Shown piece after piece: positions 45,499 to 54,085 of a stretch of 64,000 nt of DNA; within the stretch, counting starts at the first letter, position 1; the number at the start of each line of letters is the position of its first letter. The stretch is from Hallerella porci (GTDB lineage Bacteria; Fibrobacterota; Fibrobacteria; Fibrobacterales; Fibrobacteraceae). The notes beneath the pieces are model-generated. The model made no database searches, was not told the DNA's origin, and saw only the letters and a program-made list of their open reading frames with translations. Location: the NCBI RefSeq assembly GCF_003148885.1, contig NZ_QGHD01000008.1:36743-100742 (forward strand), read 5' to 3'. A program made the translations under genes and the position numbers.

Positions 45499-48400
45499 TT
45501 ACTTTTCCTTCTTGTTTTTTTGCTTCGCCGCATAATCCGAAGGCGTTCCCATATACATAATTTTTCCGCCTTCATTTCCGCCCGAAGGTCCGAGTTCCAC
45601 AATCCAATCCGAAAGGCGAATGACATCGGGCTGATGTTCGATGATAATAATCGTATTGCCTTGTGCCGAAAGCCTACGCAAAAGATTCCAAAGAATTTGA
45701 ATATCTTTCAAATGAAGTCCCGTCGTCGGTTCATCCAAAAGATACAGCACGCCTTTGCGCCCAGCCCCGCGAGAAAGTTCTGCGGCGAGTTTCATCCGTT
45801 GCGCTTCACCACCCGAAAGTGTCGTCACCGATTGGCCGAGACGCAAATAGCCGAGTCCAACGTCCAATAAGACTTGGAGTTTTTTCACTATCTTCGGAAT
45901 GTCTTTGAAAAATTCCATCGCTTCATCGATTCGCATTTCCAAAACATCGGCGATATTTTTTCCTTTGAATTCAACCGCTAGCGTTTCTTGATTGTAGCGT
46001 TTCCCGTGACACACATCACAGACTTCCCAAACATCCGAAAGGAAATGCATTTCCACAGAAATGACGCCGCGGCCTTCGCACGCTTCGCAGCGACCCACGC
46101 CGCAGTTATAGCTAAAACGATTCGGCGTAAAGCCTTTCATTTTGGAAAGTTCCATCTTCGCAAAAAGTTCGCGAATCGGATTTAAAACATTCGTGAAACT
46201 CGCCGGCGTACTGCGTGGAGTTCCCGAAATCGGACTTTGATCCACCGCTAAAATTTCTTTTACCGTCTCAGGGAAAATCGCTTGCAATCGCGCTTTACGC
46301 CGTTTTTCGCCACAGCCAAAAGCATCGGTCATTAGCGGCAAAATTTCATCCATCACAAGAGAACTTTTTCCAGAACCCGAAACGCCGCAAACGGTCGAAA
46401 TACAATTCTCGGGAAAGCGCACCGAAACATTTTTCAAATTGTGCGTTTTCAAATTTTTGAATTCCAAGAATGCGGTATTTTTTTCAATCGGCGAAACGGC
46501 TAAATTGAGCATCGGCACAGAACCGGTGAGATATTTTACGGTTTCGCTCTGCGGGAATTTTTTGAGCGCTGCTTTTTTGGAAAGTTCTTTCGGGCTTCCT
46601 TCGGCGACAACTTCACCGCCGTATTCACCGGCTGCGGGTCCCATATCGATTAAATGATCCGCGCCACGAATCATCTCTAAATCGTGTTCGACGACGATGA
46701 GCGTATTTCCTAAATCGCGGAGTTTATAAAGCGACTCCAACAATTTTTTCGTATCGCTTTGATGCAGTCCAATCGTCGGTTCATCGAGAACATACATAAC
46801 TCCTTCGAGTCCGCTGCCGATTTGACTTGCCAAACGAATGCGCTGCGATTCGCCGCCCGAAAGGCTGTCGCCGGTGCGGTTCAAATTCAAATAGCCGAGA
46901 CCGACATCTTCGAGGAACGCTAAGCGTCCGAGGATTTCGCGGAAAATCGGACGCGCCACTTTTTCGCGAGATTTTTCCAAGTGAATTTTTTGGAACCAAC
47001 TGCGGGCATCATGAACGGTCATCGCCGACGCTTCGCTGATATTTTTTTCTTGAATTGTCACCGATAAAATTTCGGGTTTTAAACGCATCCCATGACAATC
47101 CGGACAAACTTCTCCCGATTCTAAAATGCCAAGTCCCGAGCAGCGTTCGCAAGCGCCCCAATGCGTGTTAAAGCTGAATTGCTTCGGATCAAAAGCTTGA
47201 CTTAAATAATAATGGCAATGCGGACAACTCGGGAAAAGCGAATGCGATTCTAATTTTCCCGTTTCGACGCGGACGGCAAGCGCATTTGAACCGTCGTGAT
47301 AAGCGCGTTCCAAAGCGTTGGCTAAACGCAAAGCATTTCCGTCCGAAATCGGAATGCGATCCGTCACCGCATAAATTTCTTTCGCCGTTTTTGCGATGTT
47401 CGAAATCGGCAAATCTTTTTCTTTGCCATCGATGAAAAGTTTGCGGTAACCGAGTTCTTGCAAACGATCCGAGAGATTAGGAATTTTTGAAATGTCGCTC
47501 GCCATCCATTCTTTATTCGAATCGGCGATAAAAATCGGCGTTAAAATCGTCGCCATTTTCTTTTCATTTTTGAGAATGAGCGAATCGATAATTTGCGAGA
47601 CCGGAGAAAATTCGAGCGGACGTCCGCAATGCGGGCAATGCGCTTCACCCGCACGCGCCCAAAGGATTCGGAAGTAATCGTAAATTTCCGTGAGAGTTGC
47701 GACAGTGCTTCGCGGGCTCTTCGATGCAGAACCTTGATCGATTGCAATCGCCGGAGAAAGTCCGCGGATAAGGTCAACGCTTCCGCGGTCAGGGCGCCCG
47801 AGAAAACGCCGCGCATAAGTGCTGAGAGTTTCAACAAATCGGCGTTGGCCTTCGGCAAATAAAGTGTGAAATGCGAGACTCGATTTTCCTGAGCCCGAAA
47901 CTCCCGAGATGACAGTCAATTGATGTCGCGGAATTGTCACCGAGAAATTTTTGAGATTGTGTTTTCGCGCACCGACAACTTGAATATCTAAACTATCGAC
48001 GGCATCTTTTTTGCGTTTCAAAATCGCAGTCGGCGCATGCACATTTTCCAAAACTTTTGCCAGAAATTTTCCCGTGAGCGATGCTGTATTTTTCGCCACT
48101 TCTTCCGGAGTTCCCGTCGCAATAATTTCTCCGCCAAATTCACCGGCGTCAGGTCCTAAATCGATAATCCAATCGGCGCATTTTATCACATCCATATTGT
48201 GTTCGATGATGACCATGCTATTGCCGAGATCGCGTAAGCGTTTTAAGCAATCCAACAAACGGCGAATATCTTCGAAGTGTAAACCCGTCGTCGGTTCATC
48301 CAAAAGATAAAGAGTTTTTCCCGTTCCCGGTCGACGCAATTCCGTGGCGATTTTCACCCGCTGCGCTTCGCCGCCCGAAAGGGTTGTCGAAGGCTGCCCG

Positions 48401-50817
48401 AGAGTCAAATAACCGAGCCCGACTTCTTGTAAAAGTTTTAACGGTTCCGCAATTTTCGGAAGACCCGCAAAAAATTTTACAGCGTCGTCGACGCTCATTT
48501 CGAGCACATCCGTAATCGTTTTGCCTTTGTAATGCACCTCTAAAGTGGGATCGTTAAAACGCTTTCCGCCACAGACATCGCAAGGCACCGCCACATCGGG
48601 GAGAATTTGCATTTGCACCATTTTAACGCCTGCGCCTTCACACGCTTCGCAGCGTCCGCCGGGAACATTAAAACTGAAGCGGCTCTTCGTATAACCGCGG
48701 ACTTTACTTTCGGGAAGTTTTGCAAACAAATCGCGAATGTCGTCAAAAACTCCCGTATAAGTCGCAGGATTTGAACGCGGCGTGCGTCCGATCGGCGTCT
48801 GATCAATTTCGATGACTTTGTCGATAAATTCGGTGCCGGTAATTTTTTCAAATTTTCCGGGCGCTTCCGTTGCACCGTGAAAAATGCGGGCGAGTTCTTT
48901 TTTGAGAATCGTATTGATGAGGGAACTTTTTCCAGAACCCGAAACGCCGGTGACGACGGTGAGAATTCCATCGAGCGGAATTTTTGCATGCACTTGCTTC
49001 AGATTATTTTCTGCGGCGCCAAAAATTTCAAGGAAATGCGTTTCTGCGGTAACGGGTTTTCGCTTTGCGGGAATTTCAATTTTCAATTTTCCCGACAAAT
49101 ATTTTCCCGTGAGAGAATTCGGATTTTTTTCCAAATCTTCGACAGTGCCTGCGGCGACAATGCGACCGCCATTCACGCCGGCATCGGGACCGACATCGAT
49201 GACGTAATCCGCATAACGCATCGTTTCTTCATCGTGCTCTACGACGATTAAACTGTTCCCTTGCGAACGCAAACGTTCCAAAATGCCGAGAAGCATTTCA
49301 TTATCGCGGGCATGCAATCCAATGCTCGGTTCATCGAGAACATAAAGCACACCTTGAAGTCCTGCGCCGACCGCACTCGCTAAACGAATCCGCTGCGCTT
49401 CGCCGCCCGAAAGAGTTTTCGCCCCGCGAGAAAGGGTTAGGTAACCGAGCCCGACATGCACCAAAAAACCAAGACGACTGCGAATTTCTTTGAACAGTTC
49501 GTGGCCGATATGTTCTTCTTTTGCGGTAAGCGTCAAATCCGAAAAGAATTTTTCGAGTTTGTTCACCGGCATCCGACACATTTGATCGATGGAAAGTCCG
49601 CGGAAAGTCACGGCATTCGCCACCGGAGAAAGCCTCGTCCCATGACAAACGGGGCAATCGCTTTCGTGCATAAATTTTCGGAAATGCGCAATGTGCCAAC
49701 GTTCCCACAATTCTTGCATCTGCGGAATAATGCCCGCTATTCCCGCCTTTTCGCTGCCAAAGAAAATCGCTTGTTTTGCATTTTCGGGCAGTTGATTCCA
49801 CGGCGTCGTTAACAAAAATCCTTCGGCTTTCGCCAACCGCTCAAAATCGCGCCAACCGAAATCGGTAAAGATGATTTTTCCGTCGGCTTTTTGGCATTTG
49901 AGCGCGCCTTCTTTAATCGAAAGATTTTCGTCGGGAACAATTAACTCGGGCGCAAACGCAAAATCGCGGCCAAGTCCTTTACAATGCGGACATTGTCCGT
50001 GCGGATCGTTAAACGAAAACAGACGCGGTTCTAATTCGGGAATAGAAATGCCGCAGTCTACGCAAGCGAGCTCTGTTCCCTGCAAACGATATTCGCCATC
50101 GTCAAACAAAAAGGCGACGAGTTTTCCATCGGTTAAACGCAACGCTTCTTCTAACGCTTCTCGAATTCGCGAAATATTTTTGTTCTCGATGACCAATCGA
50201 TCGACGACCGCTTCAATCGAATGCTTCTCATAGCGCACGAGCAGCGGAACTTCATTTGTGCGTAAAATTTTTCCGTCTACGCGGACGCGGCTAAAACCTT
50301 TTTCCGCTAAATCCGCAAGTTCTTTGCGGTATTCGCCTTTACGTTCTTGCACAATCGGCGCCAAAACCGAAAAGCTTCTTCCCGCATTTTCTGCGTACAA
50401 ATTATCGACGATTTGATCCACCGTTTGCGCTTGAATTACCTTGCCGCATTTCGGACAATGCGGCGTTCCCAACCGCGCAAAAAGCAATCGGAAAAAGTCC
50501 AAAATTTCAACCGTCGTTCCCACCGTCGAACGCGGATTTCGATTCACCGTTTTTTGATCAATGGAAATCGTCGGCGAAATTCCTGTCACCGATTGCACAT
50601 CGGGACGTTTCATCACCCCGATAAATTGCCGCGCATACGCCGAAAGCGAATCCACATAACGGCGCTGCCCTTCTTCAAAAATCGTATCAAAGGCAAGGCT
50701 CGATTTTCCAGATCCCGAAACTCCCGTCACAACGACGATAGAATCGCGGGGAATCGTAACATCCACATGCTTTAAATTATGTTCGCAAGCATCACGAACG
50801 ACAAGAGAACGTGTCAT
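45499..50817 (-). CDS. uvrA: Double-length UvrA: two UvrA proteins fused in tandem
   Basis: 1772 residues, about twice the usual ~940. Two complete UvrA copies follow each other (about 1-935 and 940-1772). Four Walker A motifs GVSGSGKSS lie at about 32, 623, 971 and 1476, each with its signature LSGGEAQR or LSGGESQR and Walker B. Zinc-finger cysteines occur in both halves: CPKCGKV and CPHCGRP near the starts, and CEACEGAG, CDVCGGKR and CDVCHGKR later. UvrA finds bulky DNA lesions and loads UvrB. Normal UvrA acts as a dimer, so the fusion could be a covalent dimer. There is no frameshift, and all four ATPase sites look intact. Confidence 0.95.
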   Translation of the reverse strand: MTRSLVVRDACEHNLKHVDVTIPRDSIVVVTGVSGSGKSSLAFDTIFEEGQRRYVDSLSAYARQFIGVMKRPDVQSVTGISPTISIDQKTVNRNPRSTVGTTVEILDFFRLLFARLGTPHCPKCGKVIQAQTVDQIVDNLYAENAGRSFSVLAPIVQERKGEYRKELADLAEKGFSRVRVDGKILRTNEVPLLVRYEKHSIEAVVDRLVIENKNISRIREALEEALRLTDGKLVAFLFDDGEYRLQGTELACVDCGISIPELEPRLFSFNDPHGQCPHCKGLGRDFAFAPELIVPDENLSIKEGALKCQKADGKIIFTDFGWRDFERLAKAEGFLLTTPWNQLPENAKQAIFFGSEKAGIAGIIPQMQELWERWHIAHFRKFMHESDCPVCHGTRLSPVANAVTFRGLSIDQMCRMPVNKLEKFFSDLTLTAKEEHIGHELFKEIRSRLGFLVHVGLGYLTLSRGAKTLSGGEAQRIRLASAVGAGLQGVLYVLDEPSIGLHARDNEMLLGILERLRSQGNSLIVVEHDEETMRYADYVIDVGPDAGVNGGRIVAAGTVEDLEKNPNSLTGKYLSGKLKIEIPAKRKPVTAETHFLEIFGAAENNLKQVHAKIPLDGILTVVTGVSGSGKSSLINTILKKELARIFHGATEAPGKFEKITGTEFIDKVIEIDQTPIGRTPRSNPATYTGVFDDIRDLFAKLPESKVRGYTKSRFSFNVPGGRCEACEGAGVKMVQMQILPDVAVPCDVCGGKRFNDPTLEVHYKGKTITDVLEMSVDDAVKFFAGLPKIAEPLKLLQEVGLGYLTLGQPSTTLSGGEAQRVKIATELRRPGTGKTLYLLDEPTTGLHFEDIRRLLDCLKRLRDLGNSMVIIEHNMDVIKCADWIIDLGPDAGEFGGEIIATGTPEEVAKNTASLTGKFLAKVLENVHAPTAILKRKKDAVDSLDIQVVGARKHNLKNFSVTIPRHQLTVISGVSGSGKSSLAFHTLFAEGQRRFVETLSTYARRFLGRPDRGSVDLIRGLSPAIAIDQGSASKSPRSTVATLTEIYDYFRILWARAGEAHCPHCGRPLEFSPVSQIIDSLILKNEKKMATILTPIFIADSNKEWMASDISKIPNLSDRLQELGYRKLFIDGKEKDLPISNIAKTAKEIYAVTDRIPISDGNALRLANALERAYHDGSNALAVRVETGKLESHSLFPSCPHCHYYLSQAFDPKQFSFNTHWGACERCSGLGILESGEVCPDCHGMRLKPEILSVTIQEKNISEASAMTVHDARSWFQKIHLEKSREKVARPIFREILGRLAFLEDVGLGYLNLNRTGDSLSGGESQRIRLASQIGSGLEGVMYVLDEPTIGLHQSDTKKLLESLYKLRDLGNTLIVVEHDLEMIRGADHLIDMGPAAGEYGGEVVAEGSPKELSKKAALKKFPQSETVKYLTGSVPMLNLAVSPIEKNTAFLEFKNLKTHNLKNVSVRFPENCISTVCGVSGSGKSSLVMDEILPLMTDAFGCGEKRRKARLQAIFPETVKEILAVDQSPISGTPRSTPASFTNVLNPIRELFAKMELSKMKGFTPNRFSYNCGVGRCEACEGRGVISVEMHFLSDVWEVCDVCHGKRYNQETLAVEFKGKNIADVLEMRIDEAMEFFKDIPKIVKKLQVLLDVGLGYLRLGQSVTTLSGGEAQRMKLAAELSRGAGRKGVLYLLDEPTTGLHLKDIQILWNLLRRLSAQGNTIIIIEHQPDVIRLSDWIVELGPSGGNEGGKIMYMGTPSDYAAKQKNKKEK

Positions 50818-50891
50818 GCGTTAAATATAGTAAACACTTGTGCAGTTTAGTTTATGAAAGCCTCCGATTTTCCCGCAAATTCTTTTCGCAT

Positions 50892-51554
50892 TTATTGAAA
50901 TAATTCGGGAAATTTTGCATTCAAACTCACATAACCTTGAAATGAAATGATGAGATGATCATACACGGGAATTTCTAATAATTTTCCCGCTTGATATAAA
51001 ATCCGCGTTGCATTCTTGTCTTCTTCGCTCGGAATTAACGAGCCCGAAGGATGATTGTGCGCAATGATAATTCCGCTCGCCCGATCGCGAATCGCTTCCA
51101 CAAAAATTTCTCGGGCATGAATCGGTGTGCGATCCGCAAGTCCTTCCGTAATCGGATGAATTCCCAAAATGCCGTTGCAACTGCTGAGCGAAATTTCGAC
51201 AAAACATTCTTGCCTTTTAAATTTGAGAAAAGCCAAATGCGCAACCAATGCCCGCGGCGTTGAAACGCGCGTCATCTGCGTTCCGATAAAGAATCGACTC
51301 GAAAGTTCTAAGCATGCGAGAATTTGCGCCGCCTTCGCTCTCCCGAGCCCGCGAATTTCTTCCAATTCTTCTAACGTAGGCCGCCTCGCCGCCGCCGATA
51401 AAAATGTCGTCAATTCTGCCGCCAAATCAAAAACATTTTTCGCCGCCGTTCCTCGCCCGAGCACAAGCGCAAGCAAATCCGCCGTCGAAAGCGCTTCGGG
51501 CCCGTTTTTTTCTAACCGTTCACGCGGAAGATTTTTCTTTTCATTCACATCCAT
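50892..51554 (-). CDS. radC: RadC/YkfG-type JAB-domain protein
   Basis: 220 residues. N-terminal helix-hairpin-helix-like segment (LEELEEIRGLGRAKAAQIL) and C-terminal JAB/MPN metalloprotease-like domain with the HxH-x-S-x-D ligands in IIAHNHPSGSLIPSEED. The family was named for DNA repair, but that role has been questioned and its molecular function is unsettled. ATG 51554 has AAGGAAT upstream. The gene lies directly downstream of nothing; its neighbour uvrA follows on the same strand 75 bases later. Confidence 0.92.
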   Translation of the reverse strand: MDVNEKKNLPRERLEKNGPEALSTADLLALVLGRGTAAKNVFDLAAELTTFLSAAARRPTLEELEEIRGLGRAKAAQILACLELSSRFFIGTQMTRVSTPRALVAHLAFLKFKRQECFVEISLSSCNGILGIHPITEGLADRTPIHAREIFVEAIRDRASGIIIAHNHPSGSLIPSEEDKNATRILYQAGKLLEIPVYDHLIISFQGYVSLNAKFPELFQ

Positions 51555-51786
51555 TTTTTTATTCCTTTTTCATTTTTTCGAAAACGTTCTCCTTTAAAGA
51601 CGGATTTCAGCCGAAAAATGTTTCCTTTTTGCGAAATATTTTTAAAATTTTACAATTCATCGCATTTTTCAACGCATTTTTGCCCGCGAGATGAAAATTT
51701 CAATTCTCAATTTTTGTCAAATCTTTTGATTCTATTCCATTCGAAACAAGGAGATTATCCTGTGCATCAATTCTGAAAGCGACTGA

Positions 51787-51996
51787 AAACTTTTAATCGC
51801 CATTCTTTCTGCGTACATCACGATTTTTACGGGAATCGCCCTTTTCGGTTTTATCTGGAATTTTTGAAAAAATTTTTCTCGTAAAAATCATCGCTCGATT
51901 TTATCTTCAACGAAAAATAATTTAATCCACGAATGCGTCTTTGTCCACGAGCGATTCGCCGAAAAGAAATTCGGACAAATGGAACTGTTCGGATAG
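51787..51996 (+). pseudogene. Decayed reading frame ending in QMELFG
   Basis: One frame with a single internal TGA (51865-51867). The first part reads like a membrane segment (KLLIAILSAYITIFTGIALF); the second ends ERFAEKKFGQMELFG then TAG at 51994-51996. No start codon or ribosome-binding site opens the second part. The last six residues parallel QVDLFG at the end of the following methylase, so this may be the tail of a lost relative. The two parts may be unrelated. Confidence 0.35.
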
Positions 51997-52008
51997 ATTT
52001 GGAATTTT
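51976..52008 (+). repeat. Left copy of a direct repeat flanking the methylase
   Basis: CAAATGGAACTGTTCGGATAG followed by ATTTGGAATTTT. It matches the right copy at 52953-52986 with three substitutions in the first 21 bases and a single-base insertion before a 12-base identical block. Confidence 0.65.
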
Positions 52009-52013
52009 TGTCA

Positions 52014-52973
52014 ATGGCTGAAAAGAGCATCAAAAACATTCGCAAAGAATTTCGGAAGCTTGGAGTTTTTTATACAAGTTCCAAGCTTGCTGAAATGATT
52101 AAATCGAGAGTTCCATTCAAACCGAAAAAAGTTTACGACCCGACTTGTGGATGCGGAAAATTGCTGCGAGTTTTTGACGATGATGTGTTAAAATTCGGTC
52201 AAGAACTAGACAAAAATGAATTGGCAAAAATTGACATTCCAAATTTTACGGGATATTCCGGCGATACTCTTAAAGATGATAAATTCAAAGACGAAAAGTT
52301 TGATTGCATCGTCGCAAATCCGCCATTTTCGATTGAATGGACTCCAGAAGAATTGAAAGACGACGAGCGTTTTAAAATTGCTCCGGCGATTGCTCCGAAA
52401 TCAAAAGCGGATTGGGCGTTTATGCTCCACATTTTGCATCATCTTTCGGATGATGGAATGGCTTTCGTCCTTGAATTCCCCGGAATTTTGTATCGTGGAA
52501 ACTCCGAAGAAAAAATTCGGAAATGGTTCGTTGAAAATAATTTCATCGAAAGAATTATTGAAATTCCAGGCGGATATTTCGAAGACACGAACATTTCAAC
52601 CGTTTTAATCATTCTAAAAAAGAATCGTCAAAAAACGTCTATCATTTTTGAGCGAAACGGAAAAGAAATTGAAGTCGAAAAAGGAAATTTAGAGTCGTCG
52701 CTTAGTCCGTCAATGTATTTTCCAATCGAAGATAGAAAAGAAAAAATAGACATCGTTGATTTGGAGCTTTCGGCGGAAAATGGTTTCTTGAAAAAATTGA
52801 GAGCAGAACTTAGATTTACATATTTTGCAAATTCAAGCGGATTGAATCCGATTGATGTGAAAAGTTTCGTTGAAAAAATCAAAGATGAAATCAAAAAATT
52901 TGAAAAAGAATTTTTGACGGATGAAAATAAATTTCAAAAAGTGGAATTAAATCAAGTGGATTTGTTCGGATAG
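52014..52973 (+). CDS. N6-adenine DNA methylase (HsdM-like core)
   Basis: 319 residues. SAM-binding motif I YDPTCGCGKLL (residues ~41-51) and catalytic motif IV VANPPFSIEWT (NPPF at 102-105) define a gamma-type N6-adenine methylase like HsdM. The N-terminal HsdM helical domain is reduced to TSSKLAEMIKSRV, and no HsdS, HsdR or other nuclease gene is adjacent, so it is an orphan. The C-terminus NQVDLFG resembles a beta-clamp-binding peptide (QLxLF). ATG 52014 is chosen; a longer reading from 51933 runs through the decayed frame. Sequence looks AT-richer than the neighbours, which fits acquisition. Confidence 0.88.
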   Translation: MAEKSIKNIRKEFRKLGVFYTSSKLAEMIKSRVPFKPKKVYDPTCGCGKLLRVFDDDVLKFGQELDKNELAKIDIPNFTGYSGDTLKDDKFKDEKFDCIVANPPFSIEWTPEELKDDERFKIAPAIAPKSKADWAFMLHILHHLSDDGMAFVLEFPGILYRGNSEEKIRKWFVENNFIERIIEIPGGYFEDTNISTVLIILKKNRQKTSIIFERNGKEIEVEKGNLESSLSPSMYFPIEDRKEKIDIVDLELSAENGFLKKLRAELRFTYFANSSGLNPIDVKSFVEKIKDEIKKFEKEFLTDENKFQKVELNQVDLFG

Positions 52974-52986
52974 GATTTGGAATTTT
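52953..52986 (+). repeat. Right copy of the direct repeat flanking the methylase
   Basis: CAAGTGGATTTGTTCGGATAG, then G and ATTTGGAATTTT. It covers the last codons of the methylase and supplies the -35 box (TTGGAA, 52977-52982) of the small-RNA promoter. Confidence 0.65.
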
Positions 52987-53005
52987 GGGAAAAATTTTGT
53001 ATATT
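52977..53005 (+). promoter_or_regulatory. Sigma-70-type promoter of a small RNA
   Basis: TTGGAA (52977-52982), exactly 17 bases, TATATT (53000-53005). The expected transcription start is near 53012. No open reading frame with a ribosome-binding site follows before the terminator at 53082-53118. Confidence 0.65.
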
Positions 53006-53010
53006 ATTAA

Positions 53011-53118
53011 AGCCTAAGTCGTTTACAAGGTTCGCCCTTGCGCCATAGGCAAGTTGGGTTACATCTGCTGCCAGAAAGATGAAAAATAGGCATTTGCGTT
53101 AGCGAGTGTCTATTTTTT
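53011..53118 (+). ncRNA. Candidate structured small RNA, about 105 nt
   Basis: Non-coding stretch bounded by a good promoter and an intrinsic terminator. Two hairpins can form: CAAGG/CCTTG (53026-53030, 53036-53040) and CATCT/AGATG (53062-53066, 53077-53081). The CCTTG segment can alternatively use CTTGC (53037-53041) to pair with GCAAG (53049-53053), giving two mutually exclusive folds. It lacks the conserved core of SRP RNA. No known family is recognised. Its 3' end abuts the stop of the convergent toxin-like gene. Confidence 0.55.
53082..53118. terminator. Terminator of the small RNA, probably bidirectional
   Basis: AAAAATAGGCA (53082-53092) pairs with TGTCTATTTTT (53107-53117), with one G-U pair, followed by T. 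Arms are A-rich on one side and T-rich on the other, so it can also serve the convergent gene ending at 53117. Confidence 0.8.
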
Positions 53119-53914
53119 ATTTTATTTCGCTTAGCGCAAAGCAATAATAAACTCCATTAAATATCAAATAAAGATTAGTTTTGTTTAAATTCTTATCAAT
53201 TCTTTTGATCGACAATCTAAACTCTTTCAAAACATCAATCAATCTATATTCTTTGTTATAAAAATCTATTGCAACTGAGTCAGCTTGTTTAAGCCCGTTT
53301 CTAAAATTACGTCCCAATTTTTTTAAACTTTCTACTTTTTTGAAATCACAAGAAATTCCATTTACATAAGCATCTGGTCTTTTATTTCCATTTCCATTCC
53401 AAGCTTCCGATAACATAGCAACCGCATTATTCGCATTTACCAAAGCTTGCGCCGTTTTAAGTTCCTTTTCGAAAATTTCACGGGCGTTTGAACTTTTCTC
53501 GCTTTCAACAATTCGATTCCGTGCGACGTATAACTGCTTGTTTATTTCTACAAAATCTTCGTTTGGTTGCCGTTGTTTGGCTGCGTTCAATGTTGTCAAA
53601 ATACGTGCAGCACAAAGAGTTTCGTCAAGTCGGTTTCGCTTCTTGCTTGGTTCCGTGTAACTTTGCTTTAATCGTTCGACTTTCGCATTTATTCGCTTTC
53701 GGTTCGCATCATCTTCGCCACCTTGCGCCGTAGGCTTATTCTTCGGCGGTTCTTTCCCGCCGTTTCCAGAATTCTCTATCTGCTTTTGTGTTTCCGCTTC
53801 TTTGACTTCATACTTGCCGTCGATTTCTGGATCCCACATCACCATAGAACAACGGCATTGAAAATCTGTTCCCGGCATCCCGTGATACATAAAGAAATCA
53901 CCAAAATACACCAA
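53117..53914 (-). CDS. Truncated phage MuF-type protein with CdiA-like nuclease toxin C-terminus
   Basis: 265 residues. The N-terminus YHGMPGTDFQCRCSMVMWDP matches the CxC end of phage Mu F/SPP1 gp7 head-morphogenesis domains, but the ~200 residues that should precede it are absent. A Gln/Lys/Glu-rich linker follows. The C-terminal ~130 residues have the CdiA_C/PD-(D/E)xK-type pattern NKRPDAYVNGISCDFKKV (Pro180-Asp181, Asp190, Lys192), followed by a helix and AIDFYN, as in contact-dependent-inhibition tRNase domains. The family is inferred. GTG 53914 is the apparent start. No immunity gene is visible next to it. Sequence looks AT-rich. Confidence 0.65.
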   Translation of the reverse strand: MVYFGDFFMYHGMPGTDFQCRCSMVMWDPEIDGKYEVKEAETQKQIENSGNGGKEPPKNKPTAQGGEDDANRKRINAKVERLKQSYTEPSKKRNRLDETLCAARILTTLNAAKQRQPNEDFVEINKQLYVARNRIVESEKSSNAREIFEKELKTAQALVNANNAVAMLSEAWNGNGNKRPDAYVNGISCDFKKVESLKKLGRNFRNGLKQADSVAIDFYNKEYRLIDVLKEFRLSIKRIDKNLNKTNLYLIFNGVYYCFALSEIK

Positions 53915-54085
53915 AACTTTTTCTAAAACTTAGTCAATTTTTGTCTATTTTTACTCACTTAATGCAAAGAAATTTTGCCATTTTTTGACACGTTCAGACT
54001 TTTCTTTTTCAAAAAACAAAAAATTTTCCGAGCAATTTACCGAAAAAATTTTCTATTCTTTTTGAAAATTCAATTCGGAGTTTTT

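Larger units (their letters stand above)
51555..52013. other. Gene-poor, AT-rich gap between radC and the methylase
   Basis: 459 bases without an intact gene. It contains AAGGAG (51748-51753) with a GTG eight bases later that meets a stop after four codons, the decayed reading frame 51787-51996, and the left copy of the direct repeat. It looks like residue of a lost gene. Confidence 0.5.

Noticed and set aside
45499..50817. ABC transporter with four ATPase domains
   Set aside because: Zinc-finger cysteines, UvrA-specific insertion domains and the UvrA signature phrases show it is UvrA; no membrane spans.
53011..53118. SRP (4.5S) RNA or tRNA
   Set aside because: The conserved SRP loop sequence is missing, and no cloverleaf or CCA end can be drawn.
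51555..54085. Complete restriction-modification system or prophage
   Set aside because: Only a methylase and one truncated phage-type gene are present; no nuclease, specificity subunit, integrase or capsid genes.
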